A stretch of 64,000 bases of DNA, taken from contig NZ_JAFCLZ010000020.1 in the NCBI RefSeq assembly GCF_018130165.1, forward strand, positions 116,881 through 180,880, given 5' to 3'. The stretch's first letter is position 1; each line of letters opens with the position of its first letter. Shown here in pieces: positions 51,708 through 61,483 of the stretch. Source of the stretch: Bradyrhizobium sp. JYMT SZCCT0180 (GTDB taxonomy: Bacteria > Pseudomonadota > Alphaproteobacteria > Rhizobiales > Xanthobacteraceae). The notes under the pieces were generated by a model that worked only from the letters and a program-made list of their open reading frames with translations, searched no databases and was not told where the DNA came from. Position numbers and translations under genes: made by a program.

Positions 51708-52970
51708 TCAGAACGCACCCTTCAGCGCGGACACCAGATCGGTTTTTTCCCAGGAGAAGCCGCCATCCTTTTCCGGCGCGCGGCCGAAATGGCCATAGGA
51801 CGCGGTGCGGCGATAGATCGGCCGGTTCAGCTTCAGCGTGCGGCGGATGTTGGTCGGGGTCAGCCGGAACAGTTGCGGCAGCACCTTTTCGAGCTTCTTT
51901 TCATCGACCTTGCCGGTGCCATGGGTATCCACCAGCAGCGACATCGGATCGGCGACGCCGATCGCATAGGCGACCTGGATGGTGCAGCGATCGGCGAAGC
52001 CGGCCGCGACCACGTTCTTGGCGAGGTAGCGCGCGGCATAGGCGGCGGAGCGGTCGACCTTGGTCGGATCCTTGCCGGAGAAGGCGCCGCCGCCATGCGG
52101 CGCGTAGCCGCCATAGGTGTCGACGATGATCTTGCGGCCGGTCAGGCCGCAATCGCCGTCGGGACCGCCGACCACGAAGTTGCCGGTCGGATTGACCAGG
52201 AAGTCTGAGGACTTCTGCGGCATCCAGCCCTTCGGCAGCGCCTTCTCGACCTCATCTGCGATCATGTCCTTGATCAGGCCGGGCGAGTACTTCTTGCCGT
52301 TGCGGCTCTTTTCATTGTGCTGGGTCGAGACCACCACCTTGGTGCAGCCGACCGCTTTGCCGTCGACATACTTCACCGTGACCTGGCTCTTGGCGTCGGG
52401 CTGCAGGTCGAACATCTGGCCGCTGCGGCGCTTTTCCGACAGCACTTTCAGGATGCGGTGCGCGAAGAAAATCGGCGCGGGCATGAAGCTGCCCTTTTCG
52501 TAGATTTCGCTCTCGTTGCAGGCATAGCCGAACATCATGCCCTGGTCGCCGGCGCCTTCTTCTTCGCCGCTCTTCTTTTTCTTGGCATCGACGCCCATCG
52601 CGATGTCGGGCGACTGGCCATGCAGCAGCACCTCAATGTCGGCGCCGTGATAGGAGAAGCCGTTCTGGTCGTAGCCGATGTCCTTGACCACGCCACGGGC
52701 GATCTCGGAGATCAGTTCGCGATCGACCACCGAGACGCCGTGAATGTCGCGGAACAACTGGCCACGGCCCTCGCCCGCAATCACGATCTTGTTGGTCGTG
52801 CAGAGCGTCTCGCAGCCGAGACGGGTATTCACCGCGCTGTCGTCGGCAATGCCGAGCTTGACGTCCTTCTCGAGGAAGGCATCGAGAATGGCGTCGGAGA
52901 TTTGATCCGAAACCTTGTCCGGATGGCCCTCGGAAACCGACTCGCTTGTGAACAGATAGGACGCGCGCAT
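51708..52970 (-). CDS. metK: S-adenosylmethionine synthetase
   Basis: 420 residues. TSESVSEGHPDKVSDQISDAILD, GEGRGQLF-like region, DQGMMFGYACNE, VVSTQHNEKS, FVVGGPDGDCGLTGRKIIVDTYGG and GGGAFSGKDPTKVDRS are MetK signatures. It is slightly longer than the common 385-400 residues because of a charged insertion (KKKKSGEEEG) before DQGMMFG. AAGGGG lies 7 bases before the ATG at 52970; an upstream extension of the frame is not needed. Makes SAM from methionine and ATP. Confidence 0.96.
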   Translation of the reverse strand: MRASYLFTSESVSEGHPDKVSDQISDAILDAFLEKDVKLGIADDSAVNTRLGCETLCTTNKIVIAGEGRGQLFRDIHGVSVVDRELISEIARGVVKDIGYDQNGFSYHGADIEVLLHGQSPDIAMGVDAKKKKSGEEEGAGDQGMMFGYACNESEIYEKGSFMPAPIFFAHRILKVLSEKRRSGQMFDLQPDAKSQVTVKYVDGKAVGCTKVVVSTQHNEKSRNGKKYSPGLIKDMIADEVEKALPKGWMPQKSSDFLVNPTGNFVVGGPDGDCGLTGRKIIVDTYGGYAPHGGGAFSGKDPTKVDRSAAYAARYLAKNVVAAGFADRCTIQVAYAIGVADPMSLLVDTHGTGKVDEKKLEKVLPQLFRLTPTNIRRTLKLNRPIYRRTASYGHFGRAPEKDGGFSWEKTDLVSALKGAF

Positions 52971-53028
52971 CAACAACCCCTTGTTTCCGCCGGACCCGGC
53001 GGCTTTGTGTGTCATCTATCCCGGAATG

Positions 53029-54384
53029 TCAGTCGCGACGGCGCGAGATGACGTAGGATTCGTCGTAAAACCAAAGCCCATTATGCTTGCGCAGAACCTC
53101 TCTGGTGGCATCGAGGGCTCGGCTGTTTCCAGTCATGTCCGTCAACCGGTCATCTTCGATCTGGGCGACATACACCGCCGCATTCCACGCTGCAAAGGCC
53201 GTCGAGGTTCCGATCGAGCCGGTGACCTCGTTGGGCAGCGCTTCCATATCATAACGGAAGATGGAACGGTTATCGGCGTAGGCATTAAAATTGAGGTCGC
53301 GCCCGGCTGACCCCAGCTCGTATTTCACCGTGCGCAATAGCTCATGACGGCTCACCGCGAAAGGATTTTCTCCGGGCCACACCGCCTGGATGATTTCCAG
53401 CCCCGGATCCTGCCCGTGGGAGTGAATTCCAATCAACCGGCCGCCGGCCCGCAGCGACCGCGCCAGCGGCGCGATGATCCGCTTGGCGCGGAAATTCACA
53501 GAGGATTTGGCCCGGTATGGCTGGGATGCGATGACGAGATCGAAATTGGCCTCGGTTCGGCCCGCCCGGGGGATGATCGAATCAAGCAGGAACCGGTGGT
53601 CCTCCCGGTAAACCACCAGCGCCACCGGCCGTTCATAGGTCGGCATGCCCGATTTGGGACTGATATTGGCCCGCCAATTCTGCTCAAGAAATGGGCCCAG
53701 CGCAGCGATCTGCGCCTCGAACTCTCCCGATGAAGCCCCCTGCAGCGGCACCTCGTGCCAGATCATGCCGGCGGCTGCCGTCGGCGATGTTGGCGTCAGC
53801 CAGGGCGCCTCGGCGTAATGCATGTTGGTGAGGACGAAGACGGTCGCAGGATGCTCGAACAGCCGGTCCGGGATCTTGTCGAGCGTCAGCCGGACATCCT
53901 CCAGGCTGAGCTCCTTTCCGGCGATATAGAACGGCATATGGGGAAAGCGGCCGTGCATCGCGCGCATCACCCGCGCCAGCACCGTGCCGTCGCCGCTTCC
54001 GGCATCGAACACGCGCAGCGCAGGCGGCCGCGGATGCAGGCTCGACAGCTCCAGCGCCACCCGCTCGGCGATCACCCGCTTCTCGCTGCAGGTATGGACG
54101 AACAACAGATATTTCTGCCGGTTCTCGAAGAAGCGGAAATTACCCCTGGGATCGCGTTTCTCCGGCGGCACCTCGATGCCACGCGGCGGCGGCAGGCCGC
54201 CCGGCGTGGAGGCCGCGATGTAGGCCTGGATCCGGTCCAGCGTGTCGATGGTGATGCGCTTGCCCTCGCGCAGCCGGTGCACCAGCTTGCCATCGTTGAC
54301 CGCCCGCCGCCCAAACGTCGTCTCCGCCATATCGGACAGGCGGCAGAAGTCCGATATCTGGCTGAGAATGCGGTCGTTTTTCAT
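53029..54384 (-). CDS. Class I methyltransferase-like protein upstream of metK
   Basis: 451 residues starting at ATG 54384. The N-terminal 55 residues resemble a small helical, HTH-like region (SDFCRLSDMAETTFGRRAVNDGKLV); then ALRVFDAGSGDGTVLARVMRAMH (motif I), a long middle, VIASQPYRAKS (motif IV-like) and LRAGGRLIGIHSHG. No specific family known to me. The frame stays open for another 770 bases upstream, but that part is Arg-rich low-quality sequence. Placed 58 bases before metK, so it may be part of the SAM-cycle transcription unit. Confidence 0.82.
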   Translation of the reverse strand: MKNDRILSQISDFCRLSDMAETTFGRRAVNDGKLVHRLREGKRITIDTLDRIQAYIAASTPGGLPPPRGIEVPPEKRDPRGNFRFFENRQKYLLFVHTCSEKRVIAERVALELSSLHPRPPALRVFDAGSGDGTVLARVMRAMHGRFPHMPFYIAGKELSLEDVRLTLDKIPDRLFEHPATVFVLTNMHYAEAPWLTPTSPTAAAGMIWHEVPLQGASSGEFEAQIAALGPFLEQNWRANISPKSGMPTYERPVALVVYREDHRFLLDSIIPRAGRTEANFDLVIASQPYRAKSSVNFRAKRIIAPLARSLRAGGRLIGIHSHGQDPGLEIIQAVWPGENPFAVSRHELLRTVKYELGSAGRDLNFNAYADNRSIFRYDMEALPNEVTGSIGTSTAFAAWNAAVYVAQIEDDRLTDMTGNSRALDATREVLRKHNGLWFYDESYVISRRRD

Positions 54385-54555
54385 CGGGTGGCGGTTTGGG
54401 ACGCAGTGGTGGGCAACGGCGGGTGACCGGGACGTCCTACCACCATCTGCCCACCGGGGGAAAGTCCTGTTTTCCCGGCCCGGCCGGCATGAACCGCCAT
54501 CCCGCATTTCGCCACCAAGACAAGGACGCAACCCCTTGATGGTAAGGACCAATTG

Positions 54556-55290
54556 ATGCGCCGCGCGATCCTGATGCTGACCTTGCTCGCCGCCGCCCTG
54601 TGGTCGGCGCCCTCCCTCGCCCAGTCCCGCAAACAACTCGGGCCGCTCTGCACCACCGACACCACGCCGGCCGATCAGATGATCGATGCCTGCAACAAGA
54701 TCATCGCGCTGAAGGTGTTTTCCGGCGAGAAGCTCGCGGGCATCTATTTCTGGCGCGCGGTCGGCTGGAACAAGAAGGGCGACTACGTCAAGGTCATCGC
54801 CGACGCCAGCGAGGCGCTCAGGCTCAAGCCTGACATCGCGATCTACAATCTGCGCGGCTCGGCCTATTACGACAAAGGCGAATACGACATCGCGATATCG
54901 GACTTCAACGACGCGCTGCGGCTGGGACCACCAAGCGGCATCCTGTTTCACAACCGCGTGGCGACGACACTGGTCGCTTCCGCAGGCGCCAACCGTGGCA
55001 TCCAAGCCGGACCGGGTCTCGCCGCGCCGGCCAGCCTTGGCGCCGGCTCGACGCTGGGCGCGGGAACGCTGATTGCTTACGCGACCGCGCCCGGACAGGT
55101 CGCGCTCGACGGCGAAGGCGTCAACAGCCCGTTCTCGGCAGCTCTGTCGCGCCACATTGGCACGCCGGGGCTCGAGGTGCAGCAGATGCTAACCCGCGTC
55201 CGCGCCGAAGTGGTCGCAGCGACCAAATCCAAACAGGTGCCGTGGTCGAATTCATCGCTGCTCGGCGAGGTCTACCTGACGGGGAAGTGA
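54556..55290 (+). CDS. Secreted TPR protein ending in a caspase-domain tail remnant
   Basis: 244 residues. A signal peptide (MRRAILMLTLLAAALWSAPSLAQ) is followed by two or three TPR-like helices (YFWRAVGWNKKGDYVKVIADAS, YNLRGSAYYDKGEYDIAISDFNDAL). From about residue 170 the sequence becomes GTLIAYATAPGQVALDGEG-NSPFSAALSRH and later QQMLTRVRAEVVAATKSKQVPW, the C-terminal end of bacterial caspase-like (peptidase C14) domains. The His/Cys catalytic part is absent, so the two parts look joined by a deletion. AAGGA precedes the ATG. Confidence 0.78.
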   Translation: MRRAILMLTLLAAALWSAPSLAQSRKQLGPLCTTDTTPADQMIDACNKIIALKVFSGEKLAGIYFWRAVGWNKKGDYVKVIADASEALRLKPDIAIYNLRGSAYYDKGEYDIAISDFNDALRLGPPSGILFHNRVATTLVASAGANRGIQAGPGLAAPASLGAGSTLGAGTLIAYATAPGQVALDGEGVNSPFSAALSRHIGTPGLEVQQMLTRVRAEVVAATKSKQVPWSNSSLLGEVYLTGK

Positions 55291-55302
55291 CGGCGATCTC
55301 CC

Positions 55303-55420
55303 CATCGTCATTGCGAGCGAAGCGAAGCAATCCATCTCGCGGCATAACGGATGAATGGATTGCTTCGTCGCTTCGCTCCCTTGCGCAAACGCTTCGCGTT
55401 TGTCGCAGGCAATGACGATG
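55303..55420. repeat. Dispersed palindromic repeat
   Basis: Outer arms CATCGTCATTGC (55303-55314) and GCAATGACGATG (55409-55420) are exact complements, and inner GCGAAGCGAAGCAATCCAT pairs with ATGGATTGCTTCGTCGCTTCGC. I recognise this as a common intergenic repeat of Bradyrhizobium-like genomes. Between convergent genes; it may serve as a transcript end. Confidence 0.85.
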
Positions 55421-55435
55421 TGGGGAGGCGACGCC

Positions 55436-57178
55436 CTACTCCTCCACCCGCTGCGCAACGAAGACGCCATTCGGCTGGTGAAAGACCACCTCGTCGATAA
55501 CAGCCTCGCCGCGGAATTCGACGACAAAACCTTCCAGTTCGACGATGCGAAACCTTCTGCCCTGTTCGGGCGCAAGACGATAAGCCGGCTGGTAGTCGGG
55601 CTTCAGCACGAGCCGGCTTTCGCTATCCAGCGTGACGCGATGCGTTATCGAACCGCTCTTGAAGTGGCCGACGCATCGGGCGCGGAACGCCGGATCGGTG
55701 CAGTCGCCGGCCGCAAGGCGTGCAAAGACGATATCCTTCACGACCGGTTCCAGCGGCGCCGACAGGCTGACGATGTTGCCGTCGCGATCGGTCAGGAAGG
55801 TAATGGCAAGCCGGTCCGGCTGCAGGCGGTGCGGCTCCTCGGGCAATTCGAACGTCTCGAAATGACGGTGCGTCAGGGGCGCGGACATCCCGCGCCACGC
55901 CCAATGCAGCGCACCGTCCTTTGCAGTCATCGACATCACGCCATAGGCCGGATGCGCGTACTCGCCGGCATACGCCGCCAGCTCGTGCGCTGGCTGCGTA
56001 TCCTTGTGACGCGCCTTTTCCCGCGCGTCCTTATCGACCTGCATGTGGGCGATGAATTCGTCGCGCTGCTTGAGGAAGCGCGCACGCCATTCGACCGGCT
56101 CGCGGCCGCGCAGCCGGTCGAGGATGTACCAGGTCAGCGTTGACGGCACTTCGCTCGGGCTGCGGTTGGTCAGGACGGCAATTCCGATGCCCAGATCCGG
56201 CATCAGCGTCATCAGCGATCCCCAGCCGACCCAACCGCCGCCGTGAAACACCATCCGGTCGCCGCGATAGTAGTTGGTCTGGAAGCCAAGGCCATAGAGC
56301 GCCTGACCGAACTCGGCGAGGTTGGGCGCCGAGATGAAGGCGCGCGACGCATGCAGTTCATTGATCAACGCCTCCGGCAGCAGTCGCGCGCCGTCGAACT
56401 CCCCTTTGCCCAGATGCAGCCGCATCCAGTTCGCAAGACCCGTGACCGACGTGTTGATCGCGCCGGCCGCAATGGTGCGGATCGGCAGGCGCATCGCCGG
56501 CAGCCGCGTATCCTCGTGCATCATATACGGCCGCGCAGCTTCATCGCTGGCTTCGAGATCGTCGAGGTTGAAGCTGACCGTCATGCCGAGCCGGTCGGTC
56601 AGCCGGGTCCGGATGAATGCCTCGAAACTCTGTCCGCTGAGACGCTCGATCAAGAGACCCGCGACGTTGTAGCAGAGGTTGCTGTACTGCCAGGTGGTGC
56701 GGATATCGCGGCTCAATTCGAGATGCCGCATCAGGTCGAGCATTTCGGCAGGCGCCCGGTCGCCCGCCATGTGCACCCAGTCATGGCGCGGCAAGCCCGA
56801 CTGATGGCTCAGCAGGTCGCGCACCGTGACCCGCTCGGTCGCGACCGGATCGCTCAGGCGAAACTCGGGCATGTAGTCGCGCACCGGCTTGGTCCAGTCG
56901 AGCCGCCCCTCATGGTGCAACAGCGCCATCGCGGTCGCGGTGAATGATTTGGTGATCGAGCAGATCACGAACTGCGTCGCCGCGGTCACCGGCAGATTTG
57001 TCTCGACATCGCGCTGACCATAGGCCCGCGTCAGTGCCACCTTGCCGTCCTGCACCACGGCAAGGGCGACACCCGGCACCTTCCAGTCGGCCATCACTTC
57101 GGCGGCGAGGCGATCGAGATCGGAGGCAACAGAGGAAACCGGCGCGGTTGGCGCCTCGGCGGATGATGCGTGGGACAT
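55436..57178 (-). CDS. Serine beta-lactamase-like hydrolase (class C fold)
   Basis: 580 residues. Catalytic SxxK is SITK (S74, K77), the YxN element is YSNLCYN, and a GGGWVGWG segment is near the third motif. Residues 400-580 form an extra beta-rich domain typical of esterases/peptidases of the beta-lactamase family (EstB, LACTB types). No export signal is evident. Substrate not predictable; true beta-lactam resistance is unlikely for this long form. It converges on the TPR gene across a palindromic repeat. Confidence 0.9.
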   Translation of the reverse strand: MSHASSAEAPTAPVSSVASDLDRLAAEVMADWKVPGVALAVVQDGKVALTRAYGQRDVETNLPVTAATQFVICSITKSFTATAMALLHHEGRLDWTKPVRDYMPEFRLSDPVATERVTVRDLLSHQSGLPRHDWVHMAGDRAPAEMLDLMRHLELSRDIRTTWQYSNLCYNVAGLLIERLSGQSFEAFIRTRLTDRLGMTVSFNLDDLEASDEAARPYMMHEDTRLPAMRLPIRTIAAGAINTSVTGLANWMRLHLGKGEFDGARLLPEALINELHASRAFISAPNLAEFGQALYGLGFQTNYYRGDRMVFHGGGWVGWGSLMTLMPDLGIGIAVLTNRSPSEVPSTLTWYILDRLRGREPVEWRARFLKQRDEFIAHMQVDKDAREKARHKDTQPAHELAAYAGEYAHPAYGVMSMTAKDGALHWAWRGMSAPLTHRHFETFELPEEPHRLQPDRLAITFLTDRDGNIVSLSAPLEPVVKDIVFARLAAGDCTDPAFRARCVGHFKSGSITHRVTLDSESRLVLKPDYQPAYRLAPEQGRRFRIVELEGFVVEFRGEAVIDEVVFHQPNGVFVAQRVEE

Positions 57179-57362
57179 GCAGTTTCTCGGCTCGGACAGC
57201 AGCTAGCGCACATCCCGGATCAGGCTGCACCACGCGGCAAGGTTGCGTTGCGGATGATAGCTCGTGGCGAGCCACTCGCGAAGCCTGCCTGACGGAGAAG
57301 TGAAGACGCTTCGTTAGGCGCAGTTCGCCCTCGCGGCCCTCGAAAGAATGTAGTTGCACCGG

Positions 57363-60300
57363 CTAATGGCTGCGCCGGAGCAGCTTCTGCGCCTCTTCGA
57401 TTTCGGGGAGATCCTGCCCCGTGTCGAAATCGACGAGGAATGGCCCGAGCAGTTCGGATACGGGCGCCGTTCGACCATTCCTGACATGGAAGCGCGCCAG
57501 GCCAAGCGCGCTGCGCAATTCGAAAGTCCTGGTCTGCTGGCGGCGGGCGATTTCGAGGGCCCTGTTGAAGGCATCTTCGACCATGGAAGCGTTCGGCGGA
57601 TCGCAACGGAGCAGCAGCTCTCCCTGGACACGATGCAGTTCGGCATCGAGCCAATGCTGGCCGGATTGTTCCGTCCAGCCGATCAACGCGCGCACAATTT
57701 CCAGCCCGGTTTCGAGTTGCCCCGCTTCTGCGTTCGCCAGGGCAACATGCATCCCCCAGAACGGCTCACACAGGTAGCAATCATTTTCATGCAGCAAGGT
57801 CCAGCCGCGGCGCATTTCGCCGAGGCCCTCCGCCTGTTCGCCGGCGCGCCACTTAGCAAGGCCGTTCAGGTAGGTTCCGGCGGCCACATACAACGGCATG
57901 GTATGTTCGCGGGCGAGAGCGAGGGCAAGGATGGTCTCCGTCTGCTGCAACATGCCCCGGCATAGTCCGTCGAAGACGGCCTTGTGAACGAGCGCATTGG
58001 CTTGCGACAGCGCCCGCTTTTCTCCCGAAACACTCACCGCTGCCGCGGCAAGCCGGCGCGCTCGATCGATCTTGCCGATCGGCCAGAGCACCAGGGCAAG
58101 AAACCTCATGATGACGAACGGCAGGTCCAGCGTCGACGCCCTGAAGGTCTCGGGGTCAGGCTCGGCGCCGTAGATCGCGAGGGCCTGCTCAAGATGCAGT
58201 TTCGCATCGAGGTAATCGCCGCCGAACCAGGAGGTCACCCCGCTGGTGCAATGGGCGAGGACTGCCGCCACCGGCGATTCCGGTCGCCGGTCGGCGGCGC
58301 TGACGATTGCGTCCACCAACTCCCGCATCGGCGCGATCTCGCCGTGAGTGAGGCAGGCATTGAACAGGCCCGAATGGATCGGCGCCAGTTCGACCGGATC
58401 ATTGATGTCAGCCGCGAACTGCCGGGCACGCGTCCATGCGGCCACCGTTTCGGGCGCGCTGTGCCCAAGGCTTCCGCGCAGCGCGCGGCTATAGGCAATC
58501 TGGAGATCGAGCCGGCTCATGATGCGGCCCGGTTCGCCCGGCAACCCATCGGCGATCGCGACGGCCTTGCCGAGATGGGCGACCGCTTCGGAATATGCCG
58601 AGCGTTTCAGCGCCTGCTGGCCGGCCTTGCGCCACCAGCCGAGGGCCACCTCGCCCAATCCAGCTTCAGTGAAGTGGTAAGCCAGCACTTCCGGCTCGGT
58701 TTCGGCGATGACCGGAAAGCCGTCGCGCAGGACATCGCCAATATGCTTGTGGAGCTGCAGCCGCCGGCTCTTGAGCAGGCTCTCGTAAGCCGCTTCCTGC
58801 ACCAGCGCGTGCTTGAAGCTGTAGCGTGCCTCCGGCGGCGTGCCGCGCCGCATCAGCAGCTCGGCCTGCTCGAGCTGCGCCAGCGCGGCGCTCAATGTCA
58901 GATCATCGCGCCCCGCCACAGATCGCAGCAGCGTATAGGAGAAGTCGCGGCCAATGGCAGCGCCGATCTGCGCCACCTCCTTGACCGGCGCCAGCCGGTC
59001 GAGCCGTGCCATCAGCGAGTCCTGCAGCGTCGCGGGAATGGCGAGCGACGGGAACGGACTATCGAGCCGATAGCGCCCGGCATCTGCCACCAGCAGTCCG
59101 GACTCCAGCACCATCTTGGTCAATTCCTCGACGAACAGCGGGATGCCGTCCGTCCTCTCGATGATCTGCCTCATCATCTCATCTGGCAGCTCGCGACCGA
59201 CGGTCACCTGCTCGACCAGCGCGCGCGTGTCCCGCCGGTCAAGCCGGTCGAGCCGCAACAGGCTGACGTTGGGAAGACCCACCCAGGGCGGCTCGAACTC
59301 GGGGCGAAAGGTCAGGAGCATGAGTATCGGCAATCCCCTGATCCGGTCGACCGTGAGATCGAACAGCTCGAGCGTCGTGGCGTCGGCCCAATGCATGTCC
59401 TCGCAGACGACCAGCACGGGCTGCTGCCGTGCCAGACCCTCGACCTGGTCGAGAAGGGTTGCGAATGTCTGTCGCCGCTGCTGCACCGGATTGAGGCCAA
59501 GCGGCGGATAGCGCTCGCCGGTTGAGATCGAAAGCAGAGCGGCGATCAGCGGCGTCGCCTTGGCCACCTGCTGCGTTCCAAGCGCAAGCATTGCCTCGAG
59601 CTTGTCGAGCTTTTGCTCGGGCGTGTCCTGTGACCTGATGCCGGCAGCGCGTTCGAGTTGAGCGACAAAGGGATGAAGCGCACTGTTGGTATGGTAGGGC
59701 GAGCACTGATAGCGCACCCGGCGGTGGGTCCCCAACGCAGGGTTCTCCAACAGCGTCGCGACGATGCGCGACTTGCCGATCCCGGCCTCGCCGGAAATCA
59801 GGACCACCTGGCCCTGCCCCTGCCACGCCAGCTGCTGGCGCGAGAGCGCGAATTCGATCTCCGCCTTGCGGCCGACAAAGCCTATCGAGCGCACGGTTCG
59901 CACCGCCTCGAAGCGGCTCTCCGATGCGGCTCCGCCTTCGACCGCCCAGACCGCGATGGGCTCGTCGATGCCCTTGACCTCGCGCCGGCCGAGGCTGCGA
60001 AACGTGAACAGGTCGCCAAGCAGTTGGCGCGTCGAAGCCGCAACGACAACCGCCCCCGGCTCCGCCAGGCTCTGCAGCCGCGCAGCGACGTTCGGTGCAT
60101 CGCCGACCATTGCTTGCTGCTCTGACGCGCCTCCGCTGATGAGGTCGCCGACCACAACAAGTCCGGTCGCGATCGCGATCCGCACCTCCACCCGCTGTAT
60201 CGCGCGCGTCTCCAGCGGCCCGATTGCGGCGGCGATGTCGAGTCCCGCCCGCACGGCGCGCTCCGCGTCATCCTCGTGTGCAACGGGATAGCCGAAATAA

Positions 60301-60695
60301 GCAAGTATTCCATCGCCCACGAACCTGGCGATAACGCCGTCGTACGTGGCAATGACCCTCGCGCAGGCGGCCCGATAGGTGCGGATCACCTCCCACATGT
60401 CCTCGGGATCGAGGCGCGCCGAAAGCGCCGTCGAACCGACCAGGTCGCAGAACATGACGGTGAGGTGGCGCCGTTCGGCATCGCGCCGGATCGCCGGCTC
60501 GGCGACCAATTCGGCTTGATCGAGTTCGGCAATCGCGCGCAGCATTTTGCGACGATGTCCGAGCAGGACTCCCAATCTGTCGTAGTCCTGATCCGTCAGG
60601 TCGGGAAGAACACCAAGATCAATGCCGTTCTCGGCAAAACGCAGCGCGTATTGCCCAAGCCCCAGCTTCTCGAGCCAGTCCGCAATCTGCTGCAT
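57363..60695 (-). CDS. Class III nucleotide cyclase with SAM domain, AAA-type ATPase and TPR repeats
   Basis: About 1110 residues. N-terminal sterile-alpha-motif-like domain (IADWLEKLGLGQYALRFAENGIDL), then a cyclase domain with FCDLVGSTALSARLDPED (metal Asp), FVGDGILAYFGYPVAHEDDAERAVRAGL and AIATGLVVVGDLI, then an ATPase with Walker A ISGEAGIGKSR and Walker B LVVCEDMHWAD, and a C-terminal third of helical TPR-like repeats. This is the signal-transduction layout common in rhizobia (many copies per genome). Start ATG at 60695 has a purine-rich GGGGGTGG upstream; GTG at 60728 is an alternative. Confidence 0.9.
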   Translation of the reverse strand: MQQIADWLEKLGLGQYALRFAENGIDLGVLPDLTDQDYDRLGVLLGHRRKMLRAIAELDQAELVAEPAIRRDAERRHLTVMFCDLVGSTALSARLDPEDMWEVIRTYRAACARVIATYDGVIARFVGDGILAYFGYPVAHEDDAERAVRAGLDIAAAIGPLETRAIQRVEVRIAIATGLVVVGDLISGGASEQQAMVGDAPNVAARLQSLAEPGAVVVAASTRQLLGDLFTFRSLGRREVKGIDEPIAVWAVEGGAASESRFEAVRTVRSIGFVGRKAEIEFALSRQQLAWQGQGQVVLISGEAGIGKSRIVATLLENPALGTHRRVRYQCSPYHTNSALHPFVAQLERAAGIRSQDTPEQKLDKLEAMLALGTQQVAKATPLIAALLSISTGERYPPLGLNPVQQRRQTFATLLDQVEGLARQQPVLVVCEDMHWADATTLELFDLTVDRIRGLPILMLLTFRPEFEPPWVGLPNVSLLRLDRLDRRDTRALVEQVTVGRELPDEMMRQIIERTDGIPLFVEELTKMVLESGLLVADAGRYRLDSPFPSLAIPATLQDSLMARLDRLAPVKEVAQIGAAIGRDFSYTLLRSVAGRDDLTLSAALAQLEQAELLMRRGTPPEARYSFKHALVQEAAYESLLKSRRLQLHKHIGDVLRDGFPVIAETEPEVLAYHFTEAGLGEVALGWWRKAGQQALKRSAYSEAVAHLGKAVAIADGLPGEPGRIMSRLDLQIAYSRALRGSLGHSAPETVAAWTRARQFAADINDPVELAPIHSGLFNACLTHGEIAPMRELVDAIVSAADRRPESPVAAVLAHCTSGVTSWFGGDYLDAKLHLEQALAIYGAEPDPETFRASTLDLPFVIMRFLALVLWPIGKIDRARRLAAAAVSVSGEKRALSQANALVHKAVFDGLCRGMLQQTETILALALAREHTMPLYVAAGTYLNGLAKWRAGEQAEGLGEMRRGWTLLHENDCYLCEPFWGMHVALANAEAGQLETGLEIVRALIGWTEQSGQHWLDAELHRVQGELLLRCDPPNASMVEDAFNRALEIARRQQTRTFELRSALGLARFHVRNGRTAPVSELLGPFLVDFDTGQDLPEIEEAQKLLRRSH

Positions 60696-61483
60696 TGGCA
60701 CCACCCCCACTGTCTGGTTGGCGGCCACCCCAATATCGGACCACGGTCACGAAAAAATTATTGCATATTTTTCCCGGTTCGCACGTCCTGTTTGCGGGCA
60801 TCCCGGCGGCGCCTGGCTCTCGACTTCTCCATAGGTCGCGCAGCCGAAATGTCCGCTACTCAAGAGAGTAGTGGCAGGATGCAGAACGGCAGGATTGCCG
60901 GACGCCCCGCTCGACGGCAAGACCGAACCCACTCGCAACGTTGAAAAAATTCGAACTGCTATGCACTCTGCGCCAGATTGAGCCGATCGATGAATAGGCG
61001 ATATCTGACCCGCCGAAACCTGCGCTGCATCAACCGTCGGCCAACGGATAGTCAGGTACTGCGCTACTCCGAACACGTTTGTTTGAACCTTGTTTCCCGA
61101 AACATGACGACGGGAGCATGCCGTGGCGATGTGAAGGGGTTCACACCGACACGCGTTACGCGGTGCTAGAAGCTCGATCGGTCTCAACGGCTGCTGTCAT
61201 GAACGACATCAGATTTTTCCGGGGACCCGAGGGCGCTCAATAGCGCCCGCGCGGAAGCGGCGCAAATACGCGCCCGGCAATGTGGCGGCACCCTGCGCGA
61301 GCCCAGGCCAAACCCATTCAACAGAACTGCAGGGCATACGGCGTGTTCGGGGATATGGGCGCATAGCGTCGTCAAACGCGTTGATGCGGCCGATCGAGAT
61401 TCCTCACGCCGGACGATTGCTGCACGAGGCGCGGCCAACTTATCGCGTCGTTCCGGCAGGCAACTTTCAGGAAAGGCAGCCCC
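60696..61483. other. Intergenic region without recognisable genes
   Basis: About 790 bases. Short open frames exist on both strands but none has a ribosome site plus a protein-like sequence. The divergent arrangement implies promoters for the cyclase gene and the membrane-protein gene. Nothing else recognised. Confidence 0.5.

Noticed and set aside
52971..53028. SAM riboswitch upstream of metK
   Set aside because: Only 58 bases separate the genes and I see no pseudoknot-like SAM-II pattern.
54385..55155. N-terminal extension of the methyltransferase-like gene to 708 residues
   Set aside because: The extra part is Arg- and Gly-rich, overlaps the TPR gene on the other strand, and has no domain; the ATG at 54384 starts a normal protein.
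57984..59525. Long antisense frame opposite the cyclase/ATPase gene
   Set aside because: No domain or ribosome site; the opposite strand carries Walker and TPR motifs in a continuous frame.
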